64,000 nt of DNA, taken from NCBI GenBank assembly GCA_003635315.1, contig PYJD01000008.1, positions 62,001 through 126,000 on the forward strand. Reading direction: 5' to 3'. The DNA comes from Candidatus Poribacteria bacterium. GTDB taxonomy: Bacteria; Poribacteria; WGA-4E; WGA-3G. The notes beneath the pieces are model-generated. The model was not told the origin of the DNA and did no database searches. It was given only the letters and a program-made list of their open reading frames with translations. Every line of letters starts with the position of its first letter. Within the stretch, counting starts at the first letter, position 1. A program made the position numbers and the translations under genes. Shown one piece after another: positions 1 to 8,491 of the stretch.

Positions 1-33
1 GTAACTACTGATGAATATTTAGTATTTAAAACA

Positions 34-2139
34 ATGAAAGCAACACTTGCGACATGTAACCTCAATCAGTGGGCACTCGACTTCGATGGAAATTATAATC
101 GTATAATTGAATCGATTAAACAAGCCAAGGCAGAAGGTGCACGATACCGTCTTGGGTCTGAGCTTGAAATAACAGGTTATTCTTGCGAAGATCATTTTCT
201 TGAAGAAGATACTCTACAACATAGTTGGGAATCACTGAAAAGAATTATAAGCAATGGACATACAGATGACATTCTCTGTGATATCGGTATGCCAGTGATG
301 TACAAAAGTGTTCGATATAATTGTCGCGTTTTCATCTGTAATGGAGAAATACTTCTTATACGTCCCAAAATAGTCTTAGCCACAGAAGGAAATTATCGTG
401 AACCCAGATGGTTTGTACCTTGGCAGAAAGGATGGACAACTGAAGACTATCGATTGCCGTCAGATTTACAGGAAATTACTAAGCAGAATATAGTTCCAAT
501 AGGATGTGCAGTAATTGAAACACAGGATACAATCATTGCATCAGAAACATGTGAAGAGTTGTTCGCTCCATTTTCCCCCCATATTCAATTGGCATCTAAC
601 GGTGTAGAGATAATATCAAACGGATCAGGATCGCATCACGAACTACGTAAACTTGATACACGGCTATCTTTAATTCGAAATGCTACAGAAAAATGTGGTG
701 GTGTCTATCTGTATGCAAATCAACAGGGATGTGACGGAGGTAGACTCTACTTTGATGGATGTGCATCTATTGCTCAAAATGGAGATATACTTGCACAAGG
801 GTCTCAGTTTTCTATTAATGAAATAGAAGTTGTCACTGCTACAGTAAATTTATCAGATGTTCGATCATATCGTGGTTCACGCATGAGTGGTGCTGTCCAA
901 ACAAGTCGTGCACCTACAATACCACGCATTTTTGCAGATTTTAGAATCTCAGATACTAAAGAACGCAATATCACTATTCCAAAAACGAAACTAAAAACAC
1001 ACATTCCTGAAGAAGAAATTGCCTTTGGTCCAGCTTGTTGGTTATGGGATTATTTAAGGAGATCAGAAGCTGCCGGTTTCTTCATTCCTTTATCGGGGGG
1101 ATCCGATAGTGGTGCCGTTGCAACTATAGTTGGGTCGATGTGTCAACTCGTTGCAAAGGCTATCCATGATGATGTTCCACATGTTACACAGGATGTTCAG
1201 CGGATGTTGGGTGATGAATGTTTAGAGAAAATTAAGACAGAATTTCAGGATGTATTGCAAGCATCACAATATATAGCAAAACACCTATTATATACCTGCT
1301 ACATGGGAACGACAAACAGTTCAAAAGAAACTCGTCAACGTGCCAAACTATTAGCAAGTGAAATTGGAAGTTATCATCTGAATATAGATATAGATTCTTT
1401 GGTAAGTAATCTTAGAAAAATGTTTAGTAATATTACTGGCAAGACACCACGATTTAAAACTGAAGGTGGTAGTTTAGTAGAAAATCAAGCACTTCAAAAT
1501 ATACAAGCACGTCTGCGTATGGTAATAAGTTACCTCTTTGCTCAAACATTACCCTGGGTACGAAATAGAAAAGGAACATTACTTGTTCTTGGGACAGGAA
1601 ATGTTGATGAAGCATTAAGAGGATACTTAACAAAATATGATTGTAGTAGTGCAGATATAAATCCAATTGGTGGGATCAGTAAGACGGACCTACGTAGTTT
1701 TTTACGGTGGGCACAGGAGAATTTAAGCTATCCAAGTCTTGAGAGTATTCTTGATGCACCACCCACTGCTGAATTGGAACCTATTACTGAAACATATACA
1801 CAAACAGATGAAGAGGATATGGGGATGACCTATGATGAGTTAAGTAGGTTCGGTCAACTTCGAAAAGTTGATAGATGTGGTCCAGTGAGTATGTTTGAGA
1901 AACTCGTTGAGGAATGGAATCATCTACCTCCATCTGAAGTGGCAGATAAGGTAAAATACTTCTTCAGAAATTACTCTATTAATCGGCATAAAATGACTAC
2001 ATTAACCCCTTCTTACCATGCGGAATCTTATTCACCAGATGATAACCGATTTGATCTGCGACAATTCTTATATAATACGCGTTGGAAACGACAATTCAAT
2101 AACATTGACCAACGGGTTAAGGAGATTGAGGAGAAATGA
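34..2139 (+). CDS. nadE: Glutamine-dependent NAD+ synthetase, eukaryotic-type
   Basis: Makes NAD+ from deamido-NAD+, ATP and glutamine, the last step of NAD synthesis, in the cytoplasm. The N-terminal nitrilase-type glutaminase domain (about residues 1-270) shows the Glu-Lys-Cys triad at E45 (ELEITGY), K112 (IRPK) and C173 (SETCEEL). The C-terminal synthetase domain has the ATP-pyrophosphatase loop SGGSDSG at 354-360 and the block ADINPIGGISKTDLR. The length of 701 aa and blocks such as RYNCRV, EDMGMTY and SPDDNRFDL are very close to my memory of human NADSYN1 and differ from the shorter common bacterial forms. The loop has Ser where SGGVDS is usual. The stop overlaps the next start (ATGA). 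The promoter would lie outside the window. Confidence 0.95.
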   Translation: MKATLATCNLNQWALDFDGNYNRIIESIKQAKAEGARYRLGSELEITGYSCEDHFLEEDTLQHSWESLKRIISNGHTDDILCDIGMPVMYKSVRYNCRVFICNGEILLIRPKIVLATEGNYREPRWFVPWQKGWTTEDYRLPSDLQEITKQNIVPIGCAVIETQDTIIASETCEELFAPFSPHIQLASNGVEIISNGSGSHHELRKLDTRLSLIRNATEKCGGVYLYANQQGCDGGRLYFDGCASIAQNGDILAQGSQFSINEIEVVTATVNLSDVRSYRGSRMSGAVQTSRAPTIPRIFADFRISDTKERNITIPKTKLKTHIPEEEIAFGPACWLWDYLRRSEAAGFFIPLSGGSDSGAVATIVGSMCQLVAKAIHDDVPHVTQDVQRMLGDECLEKIKTEFQDVLQASQYIAKHLLYTCYMGTTNSSKETRQRAKLLASEIGSYHLNIDIDSLVSNLRKMFSNITGKTPRFKTEGGSLVENQALQNIQARLRMVISYLFAQTLPWVRNRKGTLLVLGTGNVDEALRGYLTKYDCSSADINPIGGISKTDLRSFLRWAQENLSYPSLESILDAPPTAELEPITETYTQTDEEDMGMTYDELSRFGQLRKVDRCGPVSMFEKLVEEWNHLPPSEVADKVKYFFRNYSINRHKMTTLTPSYHAESYSPDDNRFDLRQFLYNTRWKRQFNNIDQRVKEIEEK

Positions 2140-3776
2140 AATCCTACAATCTCTATAATAACAGTATTCACTTTTTAATAATTGCCTGTGGTTTCATCAC
2201 CCTATTTCTAATACCGAACATCATTAATGCAGTACCAAATCCACCTATGGATTTACAGGGATGGGTATTGGATACACTTGCAAAACTTGAAGTATCAGGT
2301 ATTACAAAAGGTTTCCATAGACACTCTCTACCACTATCCCGTTATGATATAGCTAAGATAATCGACCAATCACAGATGAAAATCAATTCAGGAGAAGTCA
2401 CCTTAACTCAAATTGATCGGAAATTATTGGAAAAACTAAAACGGGAATTCAGTAGTGAATTATCCCACATTAACAGAATCAATAAAGGATCTACCACTAT
2501 ACATAAGTCAGACCTTAGGATTGATGGACAAATTCGAGGAACAGATGAGTCCATTGCTCCCGGTTTACAGACCGGTTTTTATTATACAGTAGGCAATAAA
2601 AATAACAAACTCAACGTTTATTCCGAATTGGAAGTATCGAATTTTAAACAGACACAGGATTTTGTAGATAGTTTTTTTCTACCAAAGCCACCACCACTTT
2701 TAAAATCCGCTGATCAAAGATATGAAAGATGGCATGCCGATTATGTGGTTGACTTCAAACGGAGTTATATTCAATACATAGTATCAGCGTTTGAAAAAAC
2801 TGAATTTGATCTTTTAGTTGGTAGAGATTACATCTATTGGGGAGCAAGTCCTTTTCAATCCGTACTAATTTCAGACAACTCACCTCCCTTTGAACTCATT
2901 AGATTAACAGGAACAATTCCATGTGTTATAGGTACACTGAAAGCAACCTCATTTACTTCTCAACTCAATTCAACTTGGTATGACGATGGAACTAACCGAT
3001 ATCTTGCCAAACGATATTTAAGTGCCCATAGATTAGATTACCATTTCAAAGATTGGCTTGAACTTGGTATATCAGAATCCGTGTTATACGGTGGAGATGC
3101 ACAGACTGTAGATTGGCACTATCTAAATCCAATAATACCTTATTATGCAGTGCAATATAATGCGGTTAAGGATGACAATCTTATGTTAGGTTTTGATGGA
3201 TCTGTAAAACCCATCGTCGGTTTACGTCTTTATGCAGAGTGGCTTGCAGATGATTTTCAGTATCAAAGTGATTCTAACGATCCACATGCAGTATCTTGGC
3301 TCACAGGATTTGAATGGTATCCACGACTGTTGAAAAGACAATTAGGCATAAATTCTGAATATGTTCGGGTAAATCGATGGGCATATACACATTTGATACC
3401 AGATAACGAATTTACACATTTCGGCACAATGATAGGACATCCAATTGGAACTGATGCAGATATATTCACATTTAGTATATCCTATGATCTAACATCTTCA
3501 GCACGTCTAATTACCCGTTTTAATCATCAAAGGAATGGAGAGGCTGATATAACGGATCGTTTTTTCGGTGAGGAATATCTGAATATACCCTTCCCTTCAG
3601 GTGTCGTCGAAAAATTGTCTGAGTTACGAATTGGTTGGAAGTATAGACCTAATTCAACAATCTATGGTTCTATCGATTATTCATGGAGAAATATACAGAA
3701 TGCCGAACATTTGAAAAACAAAGTGAAACAACAACATCGTATTGTCTTAATGATTGCATATGTATGGAGAAATTAA
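2136..3776 (+). CDS. Wzi-like capsule-assembly outer-membrane protein
   Basis: A 546-aa exported protein. A signal peptide of about 30 residues (hydrophobic FLIIACGFITLFLIPNIINA) is followed by an SLH-like or helical N-terminal segment (LDTLAKLEVSGITKG). After that comes a long region of alternating aromatic/polar strands (YIYWGAS, LDYHFKDWLELGISE, GFEWYP) that ends in a terminal aromatic strand (IVLMIAYVWRN), as expected of an outer-membrane beta-barrel. This matches the Wzi capsule-assembly family, whose members bind surface polysaccharide. It starts inside the nadE stop (4-nt overlap) and is followed 15 nt later by a lytic transglycosylase gene, so the three are probably co-transcribed. 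The family call rests on architecture rather than a unique motif. Confidence 0.7.
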   Translation: MKSYNLYNNSIHFLIIACGFITLFLIPNIINAVPNPPMDLQGWVLDTLAKLEVSGITKGFHRHSLPLSRYDIAKIIDQSQMKINSGEVTLTQIDRKLLEKLKREFSSELSHINRINKGSTTIHKSDLRIDGQIRGTDESIAPGLQTGFYYTVGNKNNKLNVYSELEVSNFKQTQDFVDSFFLPKPPPLLKSADQRYERWHADYVVDFKRSYIQYIVSAFEKTEFDLLVGRDYIYWGASPFQSVLISDNSPPFELIRLTGTIPCVIGTLKATSFTSQLNSTWYDDGTNRYLAKRYLSAHRLDYHFKDWLELGISESVLYGGDAQTVDWHYLNPIIPYYAVQYNAVKDDNLMLGFDGSVKPIVGLRLYAEWLADDFQYQSDSNDPHAVSWLTGFEWYPRLLKRQLGINSEYVRVNRWAYTHLIPDNEFTHFGTMIGHPIGTDADIFTFSISYDLTSSARLITRFNHQRNGEADITDRFFGEEYLNIPFPSGVVEKLSELRIGWKYRPNSTIYGSIDYSWRNIQNAEHLKNKVKQQHRIVLMIAYVWRN

Positions 3777-3791
3777 GGTGGATAACTTGGT

Positions 3792-4481
3792 ATGTACAAA
3801 ATCTCCAAACGTGTTTTTATACGTGTCTTAATTAGCCTATTTCTATTATTGGGATTCACTCTCTTGGTTCGTGATTGGGTCGGATTACGTCTACTAACCT
3901 CTACACCCAAGATCCTTAAGTATCGTCCAGTAATTCAAAAACACGCATCCGAACAAAGCCTGGATTGGCGGTTGATCACAGCCTTAATAATTCAAGAGTC
4001 TGGATTTAAGGAAACAGCCGTAAGTTCAGCTGGGGCACAAGGCTTAGCACAACTTATGCCTGAAACAGCAAAAGAACTTGGGATATCTGATCCGTTTCAT
4101 TCAGAAAAAAGTATTGAAGGCGGATCACGTTATCTGCGAAAACTATACGACTTATATCCAGATAGTACGCATTCAGATCGAATACGAATTGCTTTAGCAA
4201 GTTATAATGGTGGACGAGGTCATATTCTGGATGCTCAGAAAATTGCTACTTATCAACAGGATAATCCGCATACTTGGAGTTCTCTTAGTAGTTGTATAAG
4301 CTTACTATCTAAGAAAAATAGAGATCTACATAGAAAAATCTGGAGAGAAGGCATACCGCCGCATGGCTATTTTGAGGGTTTTCGTGAGACACAATCCTAT
4401 GTTCATAAGGTTATGATGTACTATGACAGACTCTGTTATCTATCTAATGTGATAAATAAATTAAGATTTACTTCAACCTAA
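3792..4481 (+). CDS. Membrane-anchored lytic transglycosylase (SLT domain)
   Basis: Cleaves the MurNAc-GlcNAc bond of peptidoglycan. There is one N-terminal membrane segment (about residues 10-27), then a compact SLT domain. The catalytic Glu69 sits in IIQESGF, followed by the family blocks SSAGAQGLAQLMPETA and ALASYNGG. At 229 aa it is a minimal form like MltE or the catalytic half of MltF. It follows the Wzi-like gene by 15 nt, with an AAGGTGG sequence about 10 nt before the ATG. That placement suggests opening the wall for envelope or capsule assembly, which is inference. Its end overlaps the convergent gene at 4478-5602 by four bases. Confidence 0.88.
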   Translation: MYKISKRVFIRVLISLFLLLGFTLLVRDWVGLRLLTSTPKILKYRPVIQKHASEQSLDWRLITALIIQESGFKETAVSSAGAQGLAQLMPETAKELGISDPFHSEKSIEGGSRYLRKLYDLYPDSTHSDRIRIALASYNGGRGHILDAQKIATYQQDNPHTWSSLSSCISLLSKKNRDLHRKIWREGIPPHGYFEGFRETQSYVHKVMMYYDRLCYLSNVINKLRFTST

Positions 4482-5602
4482 CTTTCCTCAATCGTTTCTA
4501 CATTCGCTCGTGGTAGGGTTGTAAATAAGCCATCTTCCAATTCAACCTGTAATACTCGTACTTCAGCTTCTGTTTCCAACTTCTGTAATTCAATCGGTAA
4601 TTTTATGACACGACCCAATTTCCCAAAATATGGTTCTCTGATTACTCTCACAGGACTTCCGATCTCTAATGTACCAGCACTATTATCATCTTGAATATCT
4701 TCACCTTGTGAATCATAGGGTATTAGAACCTCAGGACGAACAACTCCTGCGCGTATTTGCGTTGCTCCATTTATTGAAGATTTCATTCCTTCACGCGACT
4801 TGAGTATTGCAAATGTTCGTTCTGCCATTGCAATAGTTCCAAAACCTTCTGTGATAACAAGTGTAATTCCAAGTTCTTCAGATCCAGTTATCGCAACACC
4901 AAGTTCATAACCGAGTAGTTTTCGTAAATCACCATCATCTATACCACCTGCAATGAGACCTTTAACACCTATTTCAACAGCTTTCATGATAGTTTCATTA
5001 GATACCAATGAACCACCTACAAGAATCTTATTCTTGTGTTCGGGTCGTATATCTTCAGACTTTAGAATCTCATTAGGTGCATTAACTACAATTGCTAAGT
5101 TCCCAATAGTCTCCCCTCCAACACCAAAAATACCTTGAATATAGGTGCCGTAAGTCTCAACAGTAACCCCTTCATTAGGTTTAGTTTCAATGACTTTTCC
5201 ATCCAAGTAGGCTTTTACTTCAACTGGTATAGGTGGTTCACGAAGGATTACCTGACCTGTAACATCAGAGATTGATTCGATGACTCCATCAATAGGCGAT
5301 CGTGCATGCGATTTGAATAAACCGAATAGTCCTTTAGTTGATGCGATAATCTCATCTTTTGAAACAGTATCACCATTGGATTTAATCATATTTTCTTCAA
5401 TTTCGTCTGGTGTAACACTCAGAAGATTTGCTATATTCACCAATTGCACATTACCGGGTAAATCAGCTTTTGCCACAACATCCTCAGCCATGACAATCGA
5501 ACCTGTTTCAACTACTACCTCCCCCTCAAGTGGAAGACGTCGTTCTTTTTGAATTATTATTCCTTCTGTAACCTTTAGTCCTGGTGTGTATGCATGTGCC
5601 AT
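4478..5602 (-). CDS. Conserved protein of unknown function with barrel-sandwich-like and KOW-like segments
   Basis: I do not recognise a named function. The 374-aa protein has no signal peptide or membrane segment and is rich in glycine and valine. Residues about 95-150 (SPIDGVIESISDVTGQVILREPP) look like a barrel-sandwich or lipoyl-type hybrid fold. Residues 190-290 form a Gly-rich alternating section (GVKGLIAGGIDDGDLRKLLG). The C-terminus (GSPVRVIREPYFGKLGRVIKLP) resembles a KOW beta-barrel as in NusG or ribosomal proteins. The start is supported by GAGG about 8 nt upstream of the ATG. It is transcribed alone, convergent with the transglycosylase gene. Such a chain could bind nucleic acid or serve in a complex, but nothing here decides that. 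Confidence 0.75.
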   Translation of the reverse strand: MAHAYTPGLKVTEGIIIQKERRLPLEGEVVVETGSIVMAEDVVAKADLPGNVQLVNIANLLSVTPDEIEENMIKSNGDTVSKDEIIASTKGLFGLFKSHARSPIDGVIESISDVTGQVILREPPIPVEVKAYLDGKVIETKPNEGVTVETYGTYIQGIFGVGGETIGNLAIVVNAPNEILKSEDIRPEHKNKILVGGSLVSNETIMKAVEIGVKGLIAGGIDDGDLRKLLGYELGVAITGSEELGITLVITEGFGTIAMAERTFAILKSREGMKSSINGATQIRAGVVRPEVLIPYDSQGEDIQDDNSAGTLEIGSPVRVIREPYFGKLGRVIKLPIELQKLETEAEVRVLQVELEDGLFTTLPRANVETIEES

Positions 5603-5745
5603 TAAATAACCTCGATATTACTTTTAAAATTCAATGTATATGTTGATATCTATAAATGCTATCCTATTATAACACTATATTAATTCATTCTGTAATTGTT
5701 TTTATTTTATGGTAAGATATATCAAAATCATTATTCAGGTAAATT

Positions 5746-6594
5746 ATGTCAACACAAAGAAAACTGTATAAAACAGATAAAGTAATGCCTACACAAGAAG
5801 AACTTGATAGAATAGGGCGTGTTCTAAAATTCTTTCCAAGTGTCAGTAAACATCCAAACACACTGACACTACAGCAGGTGTGGGAATTCAACAATTTAGG
5901 GTATATAAGTGGAATTACTATTTTTAATGAAACAGAGATGCGTCAACACCGTAAATACTTTGATTCTTTATTAGAAGATGTCCTTTCTCAAGGTGGAAGT
6001 AGTTATTCAATAATTTCTGCTCATATGAAGTATGGGAAAGTCTTCGATCTACTGAATCATCCCAAAATAGTATCCTGTGTAAGTGATATACTCGGTGAAG
6101 ATGTGATAGGTTGGGGAGCACATTATTTTTGTAAAATGCCTTATGATACTAAAATTGTGGGTTGGCATCAAGATGCAGGTTACTGGCCTTTAACACCATC
6201 AAAAACAATTACAGTCTGGTTGGCTATTGATGATGCAACAGTTGAGAATGGAGCGATGCGTTTTGTTGCTGGATCTCACCTCTTAGGACATATAACATCC
6301 AGACAGAGCAAGCCAGATGAGAATAGTATTTTGAGTCAAATTGTTGAAGATGTTAACCAGTATGGAGACATTGTTGATAATGAATTGCAGGCAGGAGAAA
6401 TTTCAATTCATACTGATTTACTCTTGCATGGATCGAATGCAAATCCATCACCCAATCGTCGTTGTGGACTTACTTTACGGTATTGTACACCTGATGTGAT
6501 TGCCTCATATAAGTGGGATAGAGAAGGTGTGGTCGTGAGCGGTATTGATAAAGATGGTCATTGGGGTAATCCTTCACGTCCATATAAAGACTAA
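5746..6594 (+). CDS. Phytanoyl-CoA dioxygenase (PhyH) family protein
   Basis: A predicted Fe(II)/2-oxoglutarate-dependent oxygenase of 282 aa. The double-stranded beta-helix core shows the iron-binding HxD in VGWHQDAGYWPL and the distal histidine in LLLHGSNANPSPNRR. The Arg that follows is suited to hold the 2-oxoglutarate carboxylate. Family members hydroxylate many small molecules, so the substrate cannot be told from sequence. The gene is transcribed alone on the + strand and converges on a second PhyH gene (6631-7425). The two are only distantly alike, so this is not a recent duplication. No convincing ribosome-binding site is visible before the ATG. Confidence 0.9.
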   Translation: MSTQRKLYKTDKVMPTQEELDRIGRVLKFFPSVSKHPNTLTLQQVWEFNNLGYISGITIFNETEMRQHRKYFDSLLEDVLSQGGSSYSIISAHMKYGKVFDLLNHPKIVSCVSDILGEDVIGWGAHYFCKMPYDTKIVGWHQDAGYWPLTPSKTITVWLAIDDATVENGAMRFVAGSHLLGHITSRQSKPDENSILSQIVEDVNQYGDIVDNELQAGEISIHTDLLLHGSNANPSPNRRCGLTLRYCTPDVIASYKWDREGVVVSGIDKDGHWGNPSRPYKD

Positions 6595-6630
6595 TCAGTG
6601 TAATAATTCTTGTATTAGTAAGGATACAGT

Positions 6631-7425
6631 CTATTCAGTTTCACAAAATCCTAACTCAGTTAGTCGATTAATCCAATACTCTCGCTTTTTACTACCTGAT
6701 GGATTTGCTATCCAATCTGGATGGTATATGGGATTATCTAACAGATTAAATTGTTTGGGAGTATTGGCACTGCTTTTAGCTCTATTCCGTGTAGCAGCTT
6801 CCTCTTCTAAGGTCATTGGATTGCTGTAATACACAATAGTGCACATCCTTCGATCCTCCATACCTCCCCAACTTGCATGCCAACACCGTAAATCAAAAGC
6901 AACCACATCTCCCGGATTAGAACTACATACATAACTTGGTACATTACAGATGTCTAACCCAAACTGACTCATATTTTCATGTAGATCATTATGTAATGGA
7001 TTCTTATGGGATCCAGGGATTATTCGTAATGCACCTGTTTCAGAATTTACCTGTTCAAGGTAGTATGCGAACTTTACACCAAAACAATCTTTCTTTGGAT
7101 CTGCATTATGGTCTGGATGCCATCCAGTATTTCCAACATATCTATTAGCATCAGATACTATACAATAGACATCATTGCCATACAACTGCTCAGCCACATT
7201 ACAAAAACGCGGATCTTCTGGTAAATTCGAGAAGAATGGTGTTTCAGAACTCATCATTGGTAACCAATGTCGACGACTCCCGTCAAATGGATCGTGATTA
7301 TATGCTGAATCCATTGCCAATTCAAATTCATCATTAATTTTCTTTAATTCATCCTGATTGAATACATTACGAAAGACAAGAAATCCGAATGTATGAAATT
7401 GATTGATTTGCTGATTGGATAACAT
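6631..7425 (-). CDS. Phytanoyl-CoA dioxygenase (PhyH) family protein
   Basis: A 264-aa Fe(II)/2-oxoglutarate oxygenase with HxD in TGWHPDHNADPK and the distal His in RCWHASWGGMEDRR, followed by the conserved Arg. It is the last gene of a reverse-strand run: its ATG lies 5 nt after the stop of the hydroxyacid dehydrogenase, and its AAGG ribosome-binding site overlaps that stop. With the solute-binding protein and dehydrogenase upstream, it probably belongs to an uptake-and-oxidation unit for an organic substrate. The substrate is not identifiable. Confidence 0.9.
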   Translation of the reverse strand: MLSNQQINQFHTFGFLVFRNVFNQDELKKINDEFELAMDSAYNHDPFDGSRRHWLPMMSSETPFFSNLPEDPRFCNVAEQLYGNDVYCIVSDANRYVGNTGWHPDHNADPKKDCFGVKFAYYLEQVNSETGALRIIPGSHKNPLHNDLHENMSQFGLDICNVPSYVCSSNPGDVVAFDLRCWHASWGGMEDRRMCTIVYYSNPMTLEEEAATRNRAKSSANTPKQFNLLDNPIYHPDWIANPSGSKKREYWINRLTELGFCETE

Positions 7426-7430
7426 GTGGT

Positions 7431-8447
7431 TTACCTTAACTTCATTTTCAATTTTGGACTGTCAATCACTTCCCTATTTACAATCCACTGTGGTAATTCA
7501 CCGGATGCTGCATTGATGATACTCTGACAGGCACTTTTGCCATTTCCCTCAAAACACTCATCAGTCCAACAGATACTATGTGGGGTAACAATGACATTAT
7601 CTAAAGCTAAGAGCGGATCATCATCGTCAATAGGTTCAAATTCGAAAACATCAAGACCAGCGCCTTGAATACGTCGGTTTACGAGTACATCCGTAAGAGC
7701 TTTTTGGTCGACAATAGGACCACGTGCAGTGTTTATAAGATATGCTGTTGGTTTCATCATGTTTAGATATTTTTCATTTATTAATCCTCGAGTATCATCA
7801 GTTAGTGGACAGCAGACACAAATGAAATCTGCAGTGGACATCAATGTTTCCAAGTCCACTAATTCAGCATTTACCTCAGCTGCCTCATTCGGATTAACAA
7901 ACGGATCGTAGGTAATATGATTCATTCCAAAAGGTTTTGCAAGTTTGAATGTCTCTTTCCCAATATTACCCATCCCAACAAGACCAAGAGTTCTCCCCAT
8001 TAAACCCATGCCCATATAATCTTGTTTTTCCTCCCATAGACCAGCCCGGGTTAGTCGATCCTTTATCAATAATTGATGGCTTAAAGAAAGAACGAATGTT
8101 AGTATAGAAGTTGCTACTGGTCTTCTCACACCATCAGGTGCAATAGTAAGAAGAACTCCATTTTCAGTACATGCCTCTACATCAACTTTATCATAACCTA
8201 CCCCAAATCTTGCAATAATACTTAACTTATTTACATTAACAAATGTATGAGATGTAATAGCTGCACCTAAGACAAGAAGAGCATCATATTCTTTTATCTG
8301 TTCTCCTATTAATTCGGAAGTATTCTCTGGTATATATTCCCATTCTAATCCTGCATCATGAAATAGTGGTTTAACAATGTTATCTAAATCAGAACTTCCA
8401 TCTGGTTTCATAAAGTCACGAGTAATACCAACTTTAAAATTCCTCAT
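7431..8447 (-). CDS. D-2-hydroxyacid dehydrogenase (phosphoglycerate dehydrogenase-like)
   Basis: An NAD(P)-dependent oxidoreductase of 338 aa in the D-isomer-specific 2-hydroxyacid dehydrogenase family. The Rossmann motif GLVGMGNIGKETF lies near residues 154-166. The catalytic residues are visible as Arg in INTARGPIVDQ, Glu in DVFEFEP and His in VTPHSICW. It lacks the ACT domain of many SerA proteins, so glyoxylate, hydroxypyruvate or another 2-oxoacid is as likely a substrate as phosphohydroxypyruvate. It lies 44 nt after the solute-binding protein gene and 5 nt before a PhyH gene on the same strand. Confidence 0.9.
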   Translation of the reverse strand: MRNFKVGITRDFMKPDGSSDLDNIVKPLFHDAGLEWEYIPENTSELIGEQIKEYDALLVLGAAITSHTFVNVNKLSIIARFGVGYDKVDVEACTENGVLLTIAPDGVRRPVATSILTFVLSLSHQLLIKDRLTRAGLWEEKQDYMGMGLMGRTLGLVGMGNIGKETFKLAKPFGMNHITYDPFVNPNEAAEVNAELVDLETLMSTADFICVCCPLTDDTRGLINEKYLNMMKPTAYLINTARGPIVDQKALTDVLVNRRIQGAGLDVFEFEPIDDDDPLLALDNVIVTPHSICWTDECFEGNGKSACQSIINAASGELPQWIVNREVIDSPKLKMKLR

Positions 8448-8491
8448 TTCTATTAATTACACCTTGTAATAATTCTATATCATTATCATAT

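Noticed and set aside
5280-5552. 90-codon + strand frame
   Set aside because: It lies antisense within the well-supported 4478-5602 gene and has no homology-like features.
6545-6829. 94-codon + strand frame
   Set aside because: It crosses the end of one PhyH gene and runs antisense into the other; a shadow of real genes.
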